Under the pieces are notes generated by a model that was not told the DNA's origin, did no database searches, and saw only the letters and a program-made list of their open reading frames with translations. DNA of 32,855 bases from an uncultured beta proteobacterium (GTDB lineage Bacteria > Pseudomonadota > Gammaproteobacteria > Burkholderiales > Burkholderiaceae_C). Of this stretch, positions 6,145 to 13,553 are shown piece by piece. The DNA lies in contig CAIJRK010000012.1 of the NCBI GenBank assembly GCA_903823025.1, positions 1-32,855 on the forward strand, written 5' to 3'. The translations under genes were made by a program, and so were the position numbers. Numbering within the stretch: position 1 is the first letter of the stretch; every line of letters starts with the position of its first letter.

Positions 6145-8585
6145 ACCCCTTCAACTTACTCAAAAACGACGTGTCACAACCCGAAGATGCGCCGACGTTA
6201 ACACCCGCATCATCTGACCTCGTTGAGACCTTGGTCACCTTGCCTGATGACGCGCTGATTATTGTGCCGGTGCGCAATATGGTGCTGTTTCCCGGCATGA
6301 TTGTGCCGATTACGATTGGCCGTGAAAGCTCGGTTGCCGGGGCGCAATACGCCATCAAAGCGGAGCGGCCTATTGGCATTTTGATGCAGCGCAACCCGGA
6401 GATAGAAGTCCCTGGCCCCGATGACTTATCGCACATGGGCACGTTGGCGACTATTCTTCGCTACGTCACCACACCGGATGGCTCACACCATATTATTTGC
6501 CAGGGCTTGCAGCGTTTTCGGGTGCTCGGCTATGAAACCGGCTTTGCTTTTACAGTGGCCAAAATCGAGCGCATTGTTGAACCCGAGGCGCAAGGCGACA
6601 AAGAAATTGAGGCGCGCTTGATGCGACTCAAGGAGCGCGCCGTGGAGGTCTTGCAACTGTTACCGCAAGTGCCGCAAGAGATGGTGCAAGCAGTTCAAGG
6701 CGTCGATGTGCCCGGCTTGCTGGCAGATTTGGTGGTCGGCTATGTGGACATCAAGGCCGCTGAGAAGCAAGCCCTGCTAGAAGAAGTCAATCTGCGCCGT
6801 CGCATGGATCGGGTGCTTGATATGCTCAACCACCGCATTGAAGTTCTGAACCTCTCGCGCGATATTGATCGGCGAACCAAGGCCAGCCTTGGCCAGCGAG
6901 AACGTGAGTTCTTATTGCGCGAACAACTGAAGTCGATTCAAAAAGAGTTGGGCGATGAGAGCGGCGGCAATGCGGCTGAAATCAGCGAGTTGCGTCAACT
7001 TATTGCCCAAGCAGAGATGCCTGAAGAGGTTGAAAAACAGGCCAATAAAGAGCTCAAGCGACTCGAACATATCGCGGACGGCTCGTCGGAGTATTCCATG
7101 GTTCGCACCTATCTGGACTGGCTGATTGAAGTGCCCTGGAAAACACCTGATCCCGACGTCATCGACATCACCCATGCTAGGGCCGTGCTGGATGCTGATC
7201 ACTTTGGTTTGGATAAGGTTAAAAAACGCATTATTGAATTTTTGGCGGTGCGCAAACTCAAGCCCGGCGGACATGGTCTGATTCTCTGTCTTGTCGGACC
7301 CCCCGGCGTTGGCAAGACCTCGCTGGGGCAAACTATTGCCAAAGCCTTGGGCCGAAAATTTGTGCGCGTCTCACTCGGCGGCGTGCATGACGAAGCCGAG
7401 ATTCGGGGGCATCGGCGCACCTACATTGGCGCCTTGCCCGGCAACATTATTCAGGCCTTGAAAAAGGCGGGCACACGCGGCTGTGTGATGATGCTCGATG
7501 AGATAGACAAGCTGGGCAGCGGCGTGCAAGGCGACCCTTCTGCGGCCATGTTAGAGGTGCTTGACCCGGAGCAAAACAACACGTTTCGCGACAACTATCT
7601 CGCGGTTCCCTATGACTTGTCACAGGTTTTTTTCATTGCCACGGCCAATGTGCTTGACCCCGTTCCCGGCCCCTTGCGTGACCGTATGGAGGTGCTCAAC
7701 CTAGCGGGCTACACCCAGGAAGAAAAGCGCGAAATTGCACGCAAGTATTTGGTCACGCGCCAGCTTGAGGCCTGTGGCCTGACGCCGACACAGCTAGAGA
7801 TTCCCGATGAGACCTTGAGTGCACTCATCCGCGACTACACCCGAGAGGCAGGCGTGCGTCATTTGGAGCGCCAGATTGGTGCTGTTTGCCGTCATTCAGC
7901 GGTCAATATGGCGGAGGGAGAGATTAAAAAATCGCGTATTGATGTGGCTGATCTATCCGATATTCTTGGTCCGCCCAAGTATGAAAATGAAGTCGCCTTG
8001 CGGGCCGGAATGCCGGGGGTTGCCACCGGTTTAGCCTGGACGCCAGTCGGCGGCGACATTCTTTTTATTGAAGCCAGTCGTACCGCAGGCAGTGGCCGTT
8101 TGATCTTGACGGGTCAGTTAGGCGACGTCATGAAAGAGTCCGCGCAAGCGGCGCTGACGTTGGTGAAATCAAGAGCATCGGCCTTGAAGCTTGACCCCGC
8201 CAGCTTTGAAAAAACAGACATTCATATTCACGTGCCTGCCGGGGCAATTCCTAAAGATGGCCCGAGCGCAGGCGTGGCCATGTTTATTGCGCTCGCTTCT
8301 CTTTTTATGAATCGGTGTGTGCGCAACGACACGGCCATGACGGGCGAAATAAGCTTGCGCGGCTTGGTGTTGCCCGTAGGCGGTATCAAGGAGAAAGTGC
8401 TGGCCGCGCTAGCAGCCGGTATCAAACGTATCTTGATGCCAGCGCGTAATCAAAAAGACCTGGATGAGGTGCCTTTGCAGGCGCGACAACAACTGACGTT
8501 TATTTTTCTCAACGAAGTTGAAGAAGCCCTGCAAGCCGCCACGACGCCTAACGAGGCGCCTGATTGTGATAAATCAAGTGTGTAA
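6141..8585 (+). CDS. lon: ATP-dependent Lon protease
   Basis: An 814-residue cytoplasmic Lon protease, full length for the family. The N-terminal substrate domain begins near residue 33 (ALIIVPVRNMVLFPGMIVPI). The AAA+ module has Walker A GPPGVGKT at 386-393 and Walker B VMMLDEIDKLG. The protease domain has catalytic Ser709 in KDGPSAGVAMF and the dyad Lys at about 752 in GGIKEKVLAA. The start is the ATG overlapping the hsp20 stop, and an upstream in-frame ATG at 6111 lies inside hsp20. As an hsp20 operon partner in a stress island it may be a second, condition-specific Lon rather than the housekeeping copy, which usually sits beside clpX. That is inferred. Confidence 0.93.
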   Translation: MNPFNLLKNDVSQPEDAPTLTPASSDLVETLVTLPDDALIIVPVRNMVLFPGMIVPITIGRESSVAGAQYAIKAERPIGILMQRNPEIEVPGPDDLSHMGTLATILRYVTTPDGSHHIICQGLQRFRVLGYETGFAFTVAKIERIVEPEAQGDKEIEARLMRLKERAVEVLQLLPQVPQEMVQAVQGVDVPGLLADLVVGYVDIKAAEKQALLEEVNLRRRMDRVLDMLNHRIEVLNLSRDIDRRTKASLGQREREFLLREQLKSIQKELGDESGGNAAEISELRQLIAQAEMPEEVEKQANKELKRLEHIADGSSEYSMVRTYLDWLIEVPWKTPDPDVIDITHARAVLDADHFGLDKVKKRIIEFLAVRKLKPGGHGLILCLVGPPGVGKTSLGQTIAKALGRKFVRVSLGGVHDEAEIRGHRRTYIGALPGNIIQALKKAGTRGCVMMLDEIDKLGSGVQGDPSAAMLEVLDPEQNNTFRDNYLAVPYDLSQVFFIATANVLDPVPGPLRDRMEVLNLAGYTQEEKREIARKYLVTRQLEACGLTPTQLEIPDETLSALIRDYTREAGVRHLERQIGAVCRHSAVNMAEGEIKKSRIDVADLSDILGPPKYENEVALRAGMPGVATGLAWTPVGGDILFIEASRTAGSGRLILTGQLGDVMKESAQAALTLVKSRASALKLDPASFEKTDIHIHVPAGAIPKDGPSAGVAMFIALASLFMNRCVRNDTAMTGEISLRGLVLPVGGIKEKVLAALAAGIKRILMPARNQKDLDEVPLQARQQLTFIFLNEVEEALQAATTPNEAPDCDKSSV

Positions 8586-8605
8586 ATAAAGGCTATCGCT
8601 ATATT
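8564..8605 (+). promoter_or_regulatory. FNR-type class II promoter before the small ORF at 8636
   Basis: TTGTG-ATAA-ATCAA at 8564-8577 lies over the last codons of lon. TATATT (five of six matches to TATAAT) starts at 8600, exactly 36 bases after the first base of the box. The predicted transcript start is near 8612, 24 bases ahead of the GTG start of the next small gene. This is the best -10 of the set. Confidence 0.55.
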
Positions 8606-8635
8606 GATGACTCGTTAAACAGCCGAAGGCAAGCC

Positions 8636-8845
8636 GTGGAAAATTCAGAATCCAAAAACGATTTAATTAATCATGTAGGAGAATTAGGATCTGCTTTGTT
8701 TGAACTGCGTGATGCGTTTCTTGAATTGTCTTTGTCACTGAAAGACTTGCAATTTGAAGCCGATGTAGAGAAAAGAGCGTTGACGCAACAAGTCGTTCAG
8801 GAATTGATGCAGCACCTAACGCTACCCCAAGATCCAACACGCTGA
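8636..8845 (+). CDS. Small acidic helical protein, unknown function
   Basis: A 69-residue frame that starts at GTG with GAAGG seven bases upstream. The sequence is acidic and likely to be almost all helical, with heptad-like leucines (LGSALFELRDAFLELSLSLKDL) suggesting a short coiled coil. No family is recognised, and there are no Cys residues, signal peptide or membrane segment. It lies 50 bases after lon and has its own FNR-type promoter (8564-8605), which argues that it is a real gene expressed with the stress island. An adaptor or regulator of the neighbouring Lon or chaperones is possible but is speculation. Confidence 0.6.
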   Translation: MENSESKNDLINHVGELGSALFELRDAFLELSLSLKDLQFEADVEKRALTQQVVQELMQHLTLPQDPTR

Positions 8846-8926
8846 TCTGGGTGAATCTACTGCATGAATGCCGACTTAACAGATAGGCGTTAAGCCTGGC
8901 ATTTCACACAAAGCAATTAAAACCAC

Positions 8927-9166
8927 CTAATGATGGTGTTTCTTTGAGGGCATCTGGCCGGGGCGGACATTGATCTCAAGCCCACGCATTCCGGCGACGC
9001 GTCTAGCGGTTCGTTCGACCTGAAACCGGGTTTGGTGGGTATCCACCTGACCCTTTAACGTCACCATGCCGTTGTCCACATGAACCTCTATATCGGAAGA
9101 ACTGATGGCTGGAATTGCATCCAGACGTTCCATCAAATCCGCTTTCAAATCTGCATCTGACCTCAT
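8927..9166 (-). CDS. BON-domain protein
   Basis: A 79-residue protein that is essentially one BON domain: an N-terminal helix (MRSDADLKADLMERL), then IEVHVDNGMVTLKGQVDTHQTRFQVERTARRVAGMRGLEINVRP, the beta-alpha-beta pattern with the G-x-V-x-L-x-G core seen in OsmY-like proteins. It ends KKHHH. There is no signal peptide, so it is probably cytoplasmic, unlike OsmY. BON domains are thought to bind membranes or other ligands. TAGGAG lies 9 bases upstream of the ATG. It is transcribed divergently from the lipoprotein gene, behind an FNR-type promoter (9266-9225), and BON proteins are common in stress clusters of this type. Confidence 0.85.
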   Translation of the reverse strand: MRSDADLKADLMERLDAIPAISSSDIEVHVDNGMVTLKGQVDTHQTRFQVERTARRVAGMRGLEINVRPGQMPSKKHHH

Positions 9167-9224
9167 AACAATTGCTCCTAAAGTAGTGACTTTTAAATCT
9201 CATGCCACCCTGAATTTTGGAAGA

Positions 9225-9266
9225 ACTTTAGATAAATTCAACGGTTTATTTTTTGAGAATTCGCAA
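9225..9266 (-). promoter_or_regulatory. FNR-type class II promoter of the BON gene
   Basis: On the minus strand TTGCG-AATT-CTCAA runs from 9266 to 9253, and TAAAGT runs from 9230 to 9225, starting exactly 36 bases after the first base of the box. The same TAAAGT at the same distance occurs before the second hsp20. The predicted start of transcription is near 9218, 52 bases before the BON ATG. The palindrome could also be read toward the lipoprotein gene, but no good -10 lies at the matching distance on the plus strand. Confidence 0.6.
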
Positions 9267-9338
9267 AGACAAATCAACCATCTGAAACAACGATGTGAGT
9301 CTTAAAAACCCTGATCAGCCATCATAGGAGTTGTGCGT

Positions 9339-9497
9339 ATGAAGATGAGATTCAGACAAATTTTAGTGAGGCTTGGTAGCGTTTTTTTGTTAGCGACAAC
9401 CTGCGTGGCCTGCGATAAAGTCAAGTCACCGCTACCTGAATTACAGCCGCCGCCCGCGCCTGCCGAACCGGTTAAACCCGCGGAGCCAAGTCGCTGA
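9339..9497 (+). CDS. Small putative lipoprotein
   Basis: A 52-residue frame with TAGGAG nine bases upstream of the ATG. It has a basic start (MKMRFRQILVRLG), a hydrophobic stretch (SVFLLATTCVAC) and then a proline-rich tail (LPELQPPPAPAEPVKP). The VAC at residues 23-25 could act as a lipobox, although position -3 is Cys rather than the usual Leu. If correct, the mature product is a 28-residue proline-rich periplasmic lipopeptide. No family is recognised. It sits between the BON gene and groEL in the stress island. The signal sequence and ribosome-binding site are the only evidence that it is coding. Confidence 0.5.
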   Translation: MKMRFRQILVRLGSVFLLATTCVACDKVKSPLPELQPPPAPAEPVKPAEPSR

Positions 9498-9502
9498 AGC
9501 CG

Positions 9503-9544
9503 TTGCGTTTTCTCAAGCATAGGCGGCTGACTCGATCCTAGTAT
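9503..9544 (+). promoter_or_regulatory. FNR-type class II promoter of the groEL-like gene
   Basis: TTGCG-TTTT-CTCAA occupies 9503-9516, and TAGTAT starts at 9539, exactly 36 bases from the first base of the box. The predicted transcript start is near 9551, 25 bases before the ATG. No heat-shock sigma-32 promoter and no CIRCE element (the HrcA operator) was seen in this gap, which differs from ordinary groEL control. Confidence 0.6.
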
Positions 9545-9575
9545 TTGCAGCTAATTTTGTGAGTCCCTCCAGATA

Positions 9576-11213
9576 ATGAACCCCAAACATCTCATTTTTC
9601 ATGATGCTGCCCGCGACAAAATAAGCCACGGGATAGATGCCTTGGCCGAAGCCGTCAAAGTCACGTTAGGGCCACGGGGGCGCACCGTTATTTTGGAGCG
9701 CGACTTTGGTCCGCCGCAAATTGTAAATTCAGGCGTGCTGGTCGCCAAATCCATCGAACTCGAAGACCGGTTTGAAAACATGGGCGCCCAGTTGCTGCGC
9801 GAGGTCGCTGCTCGCACCAGCGAGATGGCCGGTGACGGCACCACCACGGCCACCGTGCTGGCCCACGGCATGATTCATGAAGGCCTGCGCTATCTGGCAA
9901 GCGGCATGAATCCGATGGATCTCAAACGGGGCATTGAGCTGGCGATTGAAACCGTGGTGGCTGAACTCAAACGCATGGCAAAACCTTGCATCACTTCGCA
10001 GGAAATCGCGCATGTGGCCTCTATTTCAGCCAATAATGACCGCTCCATTGGCGACCTGCTGGCGCGTGCTATCGACAAAGTCGGGCGTGAAGGCGCCATC
10101 TCGATTACGGATAGTTCGGGCTTGGTCAGCGTGCTTGAAATTGTGGAGGGGATGCAGTTTGACCGGGGCTTTCTCTCGCCCTACTTCATCAACAACGCCG
10201 AGCGGCAAAGTGCCGTGTTGGCCGACGTTTCAATTCTTTTATGCGAGGGGCGCCTGGCCGCCTTGAAAGACTTGTTGCCGCTGCTCGAAGAGGTGGTTAA
10301 GGTGGGTCGGCCCTTATTGGTGATTGCCGAAGACTTTGACAATGACTCGCTGACCGCCCTGGTCATCAATACGCTTCGTGGGAGCTTGCACACCTGTGCG
10401 GTCAAGGCGCCCGGTTTTGGTGAACGGCGCAAAGCGATGGTGCAAGACATAGCCATTCTTACGGGCGGGCGCGTCATCAGTGATGAAATAGGACTCACGA
10501 TGGCCCAAGTCAAGCTGTCGGACTTGGGGCGGGCGACGCGGGTTGAAATCACCAAAGAAAACACCACGGTGATTGGTGGCGCGGGGCAGCCCCAAGCCAT
10601 CCAGGCGCGCATTGCCAGCCTTCGCAAGGAACGCGACTTGGTCACCAGCGATTACGACCGCGAAAAGCTCGATGAACGTGCCGCCAAGCTGGCTGGCGGC
10701 GTGGCGCTGATCAAGGTGGGCGCGGCCACCGAAACTGAACTAAAGGAGCGCAAGCTGCGCGTTGAAGACGCCTTGCACGCCACGCGAGCCGCCGTTGAAG
10801 AAGGCATCGTGCCCGGCGGCGGCGTGGCCTTGTTGCGCGCCCGTCGGGTTCTGACCGCGTTGACCGGCAGCACGCTGGATGAGACCTCGGGCATTCGACT
10901 GGTGGCGCGTGCGCTGGAAGAGCCTTTGCGTCGCATTGTGAGCAACGCGGGCGATGAGCCGTCGGTCATCCTGAACCGGATTGATGCATCGCCTGACCCG
11001 GCTTTTGGCTACAACGCGGCCACCCGTGTTTACGGCAACTTGCTACAAATGGGCGTGATCGACCCCGCCAAAGTGACCCGGCTCGCCTTGCAAAATGCCG
11101 CCTCGATTGCCGCTTTAATTCTCACCACCGACTGCATGATTGCCAGCGCGCCCCCGCCTGCAGCCGACGAGGGCGTGCCGCCCCATACACCGGGCAGTGC
11201 GTCGCTGTTTTAA
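9576..11213 (+). CDS. groEL: Divergent GroEL-type chaperonin lacking Asp52
   Basis: A 545-residue group I chaperonin subunit that aligns without gaps to Escherichia coli GroEL at the N-terminus ([10 protein letters not shown] at 27-36). The nucleotide-site residues in [12 protein letters not shown] (Asp87) and [12 protein letters not shown] (Asp398 equivalent) are kept. The apical client/GroES surface is also kept: [11 protein letters not shown] and [11 protein letters not shown]. The Lys51-Asp52 pair is replaced by Asn51-Ser52 in [11 protein letters not shown]. Asp52 is one of the two aspartates needed for fast ATP hydrolysis. The C-terminal GGM repeats are absent, and the protein ends [11 protein letters not shown]. 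No groES gene is nearby. It probably works as an accessory, slow or specialised chaperonin in the stress island. Confidence 0.9.
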   Translation: MNPKHLIFHDAARDKISHGIDALAEAVKVTLGPRGRTVILERDFGPPQIVNSGVLVAKSIELEDRFENMGAQLLREVAARTSEMAGDGTTTATVLAHGMIHEGLRYLASGMNPMDLKRGIELAIETVVAELKRMAKPCITSQEIAHVASISANNDRSIGDLLARAIDKVGREGAISITDSSGLVSVLEIVEGMQFDRGFLSPYFINNAERQSAVLADVSILLCEGRLAALKDLLPLLEEVVKVGRPLLVIAEDFDNDSLTALVINTLRGSLHTCAVKAPGFGERRKAMVQDIAILTGGRVISDEIGLTMAQVKLSDLGRATRVEITKENTTVIGGAGQPQAIQARIASLRKERDLVTSDYDREKLDERAAKLAGGVALIKVGAATETELKERKLRVEDALHATRAAVEEGIVPGGGVALLRARRVLTALTGSTLDETSGIRLVARALEEPLRRIVSNAGDEPSVILNRIDASPDPAFGYNAATRVYGNLLQMGVIDPAKVTRLALQNAASIAALILTTDCMIASAPPPAADEGVPPHTPGSASLF

Positions 11214-11248
11214 CCTGTTTTTGAACCCTGAAAGACAAGAGGATTGCT

Positions 11249-11671
11249 ATGCAAAAAACCTGGATTTTGATTGCCGATAGTCAACACGCCCGCTGCTTGA
11301 CGCGAGACCCGCAAAATCACGCCTTAACGGAGTTAGCGGGATTCATTCACCCGCAGTCCCGTCTTGATAAAGAAGCGCATGGCCGTACCGGTCACGCAGG
11401 CACCCAGTTTGAGCCGCAGACGCCCCCTGAGGTTAAAGCGCGGCATGGATTTGCCCGCGAGCTGGCCGACTACCTCAACAAAGCGGTGGGGGAGCACCAG
11501 TGCCACGACCTCGTCCTGATTGCGTCCAGCCCCATGCTGGGCGAACTCAAGCCGCAACTCAGCACCGCTGCCGAGAAAGTGTTGCGCCGTTGCATTACCA
11601 GTGACCTGACGCATTACCAAGGCGCTGACTTGAAGGCGCGCATTGATCACGCCTTGCTGCCCGTGGCTTAA
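11249..11671 (+). CDS. Host-attachment family protein (AtsE-like)
   Basis: A 140-residue protein of the family annotated as required for attachment to host cells. The family pattern is visible: TWILIADSQHARCLT at the start, a basic and acidic middle (HPQSRLDKEAHGRTG), FARELADYLNKA, then LVLIASSPMLGELKPQLS and a C-terminal segment ending in DLTHYQGADLKARI. The fold resembles the release-factor eRF1 domain 2 group, and the annotated host-attachment role comes from one plant-bacteria study. In free-living bacteria the real function is unknown. AGAGGA precedes the ATG, and it lies 35 bases after groEL, so it is probably co-transcribed. Confidence 0.8.
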   Translation: MQKTWILIADSQHARCLTRDPQNHALTELAGFIHPQSRLDKEAHGRTGHAGTQFEPQTPPEVKARHGFARELADYLNKAVGEHQCHDLVLIASSPMLGELKPQLSTAAEKVLRRCITSDLTHYQGADLKARIDHALLPVA

Positions 11672-11684
11672 AACCGACCCCAGA

Positions 11685-13553
11685 CTAAACGGGTGAAGCG
11701 GGTGAAACGGGCGATACCTCCAACCGGTCTCGCCCGCTGTTTTTAGCGCGATAAAGTGCAGCGTCAGCCAAGCCCAACAGGGTTGCAAATGAGGTTTCAG
11801 TCGTTAAGCAACCCGCCCCGATACTGACGGTATAGCTAATTTTTTCGTGGTTGATGCCAACCGGGCTGGTCCGCACACTTTCAATAATGCGTTGCGCCAA
11901 AGCTTGCCCACCTTCCAGTGTGGTGTTGGGCAATAACACCGCAAACTCTTCGCCGCCAATGCGGCCAATCAAGTCGGACTCGCGTAGCACGTCAGTGACC
12001 GTCTTCACAAACCCTTGCAAAACGGCATCACCCACGGCGTGCCCGTGCTGGTCGTTGATGAGTTTGAAGTGATCCAGATCCAGCATCAACACCATCAAAG
12101 GCATGTCGTACCGATTGGAGCGTGTCAGTTCTTGTTCCGCCAGATTAAAAAAATGACGCCGACTCAGTGCCCCGGTCAAGGCGTCCACATTGGCCAGCGT
12201 CAAACTGGCCAACTCGGCGGCCTTGAGTTGGGTGACATCCTCATGGCTGACCACCATGCGTTCATCAACGTCGTGCACAGGCGTGAGTTTCAAGTTGAAC
12301 CAACGCTTGTCCAGTGGCGTAAAGAAGGGATGCAGGAGTTGAAAGTTCGCCACCTCGCCCGCGGCGACGGACAACAAACCCGCCGAAACAACCCGCAATG
12401 TGTCGTGCTCATGCCCGGTGATGTAGTCCAAAATTTCAAGGTAGTTTTTGCCCTGATAACTGGGCGTATCAGAGAGCCAGTTATCCACCGCGTATTTCCA
12501 CCAGGCCGCATTGGTTTGAATCACCACGCCATGACGGTCCAAAATAGCGATTTGGGCGGACAGGGAGTCAAACACGGCTTGCTGAAAACGCGCTGAAACC
12601 AGCAAAGCCTCTTCGGTCTGCTTTTTGCTCGTGATGTCCACATGGGTGCCAATCATCCGCAAGGGTCGGCCATCGGGGCCGCGACTCACCACCGCGCCAC
12701 GGCACAACACCCATTTCCAGTGACCGTCCTTGCATTGCCCCCGGTGTTCATTGGAAAAGCTGTCAATTTTTCCGGCCAGACAAGCCTGCGTTTGCGCCAT
12801 CACGACAGGAAGGTCTTCGGGATGAACCCGCGAGCGCCAGTCCTCAACGTGGTGGCCGTATTCATGTTCACCGAATCCAAAAAGCTTCTCAAACCGGCTT
12901 GAAAAAGTGATGTCGCCGGTTTGCACATCCCAGTCCCAAACGCCGTCGCCGGCGGCCTCCAGCGCCAGCTTCCAGCGTTCCTCGCTGACGCGCAAACTCT
13001 CTTCAACCAAGCGCCGCTCGGTCATATCAATCAAGATGACGTGCCAGCCCAATTTATCGGGTAGCGCACCAATGCGAATTTGCGCGTGCCGGGTCGGCAA
13101 GCCTTTTTCTGCCAGCGACAACTCGCCGCTTTGCACGTCCCCGGTTTTGATGGCTTGTGCCAATAAGGTGTTGAAGATCTGACGCTCTGCGCTCGGCATA
13201 CAAAGCCCCAACCGACTGCCCAACAAGCGCGCCCGTTCACGTCCCAGCAAACTGGCCGCCGCCAGGTTCAATTTGGTAATGGTGCCTACGGGGTCAAGCA
13301 GTAAACAGCCCACGGGGGTGAAGTCATACAGCTCATTGTTTTGATTCAGCACCATTTCAAGCTGGGTGCGCGTGGTGTTCAGGTGTTCGTTTTGCAGCTC
13401 CAGTTCTATTTGATGAATTTCCAATTCTTCAAAGAGCTTTTGCGCTTCGGCCAGCGTCAAAACGGTGGTGTCAGGGGCGATTTGGCCGCTTAACCGTTCC
13501 TGGGCTAATTTGCGCAGTTCTGTCAGTGTGGCCGGATTTTTACGATAGCCCAT
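11685..13553 (-). CDS. PAS-domain diguanylate cyclase (GGDEF)
   Basis: A 622-residue cytoplasmic signalling protein. An N-terminal helical/coiled-coil segment (about 30-75) is followed by three PAS modules: about 75-185, 190-315 (with the PAC motif WKWVLCRGAVV) and 320-450. The C-terminal GGDEF domain (about 455-615) makes cyclic di-GMP from two GTP. The active-site motif is intact as RIGGEEFAVLLP, and a product-inhibition I-site RESD lies five residues before it. There is no EAL domain. The start is the ATG at 13553, which overlaps the end of the CheB/CheR gene by 14 bases, so the two are coupled. The tail SPVSPASPV is encoded by short imperfect repeats. Confidence 0.88.
   Translation of the reverse strand: MGYRKNPATLTELRKLAQERLSGQIAPDTTVLTLAEAQKLFEELEIHQIELELQNEHLNTTRTQLEMVLNQNNELYDFTPVGCLLLDPVGTITKLNLAAASLLGRERARLLGSRLGLCMPSAERQIFNTLLAQAIKTGDVQSGELSLAEKGLPTRHAQIRIGALPDKLGWHVILIDMTERRLVEESLRVSEERWKLALEAAGDGVWDWDVQTGDITFSSRFEKLFGFGEHEYGHHVEDWRSRVHPEDLPVVMAQTQACLAGKIDSFSNEHRGQCKDGHWKWVLCRGAVVSRGPDGRPLRMIGTHVDITSKKQTEEALLVSARFQQAVFDSLSAQIAILDRHGVVIQTNAAWWKYAVDNWLSDTPSYQGKNYLEILDYITGHEHDTLRVVSAGLLSVAAGEVANFQLLHPFFTPLDKRWFNLKLTPVHDVDERMVVSHEDVTQLKAAELASLTLANVDALTGALSRRHFFNLAEQELTRSNRYDMPLMVLMLDLDHFKLINDQHGHAVGDAVLQGFVKTVTDVLRESDLIGRIGGEEFAVLLPNTTLEGGQALAQRIIESVRTSPVGINHEKISYTVSIGAGCLTTETSFATLLGLADAALYRAKNSGRDRLEVSPVSPASPV

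Noticed and set aside
9302..9520. 72-residue minus-strand frame opposite the lipoprotein gene
   Set aside because: The plus-strand frame has a signal-like sequence and a good ribosome-binding site; the minus-strand frame has neither.
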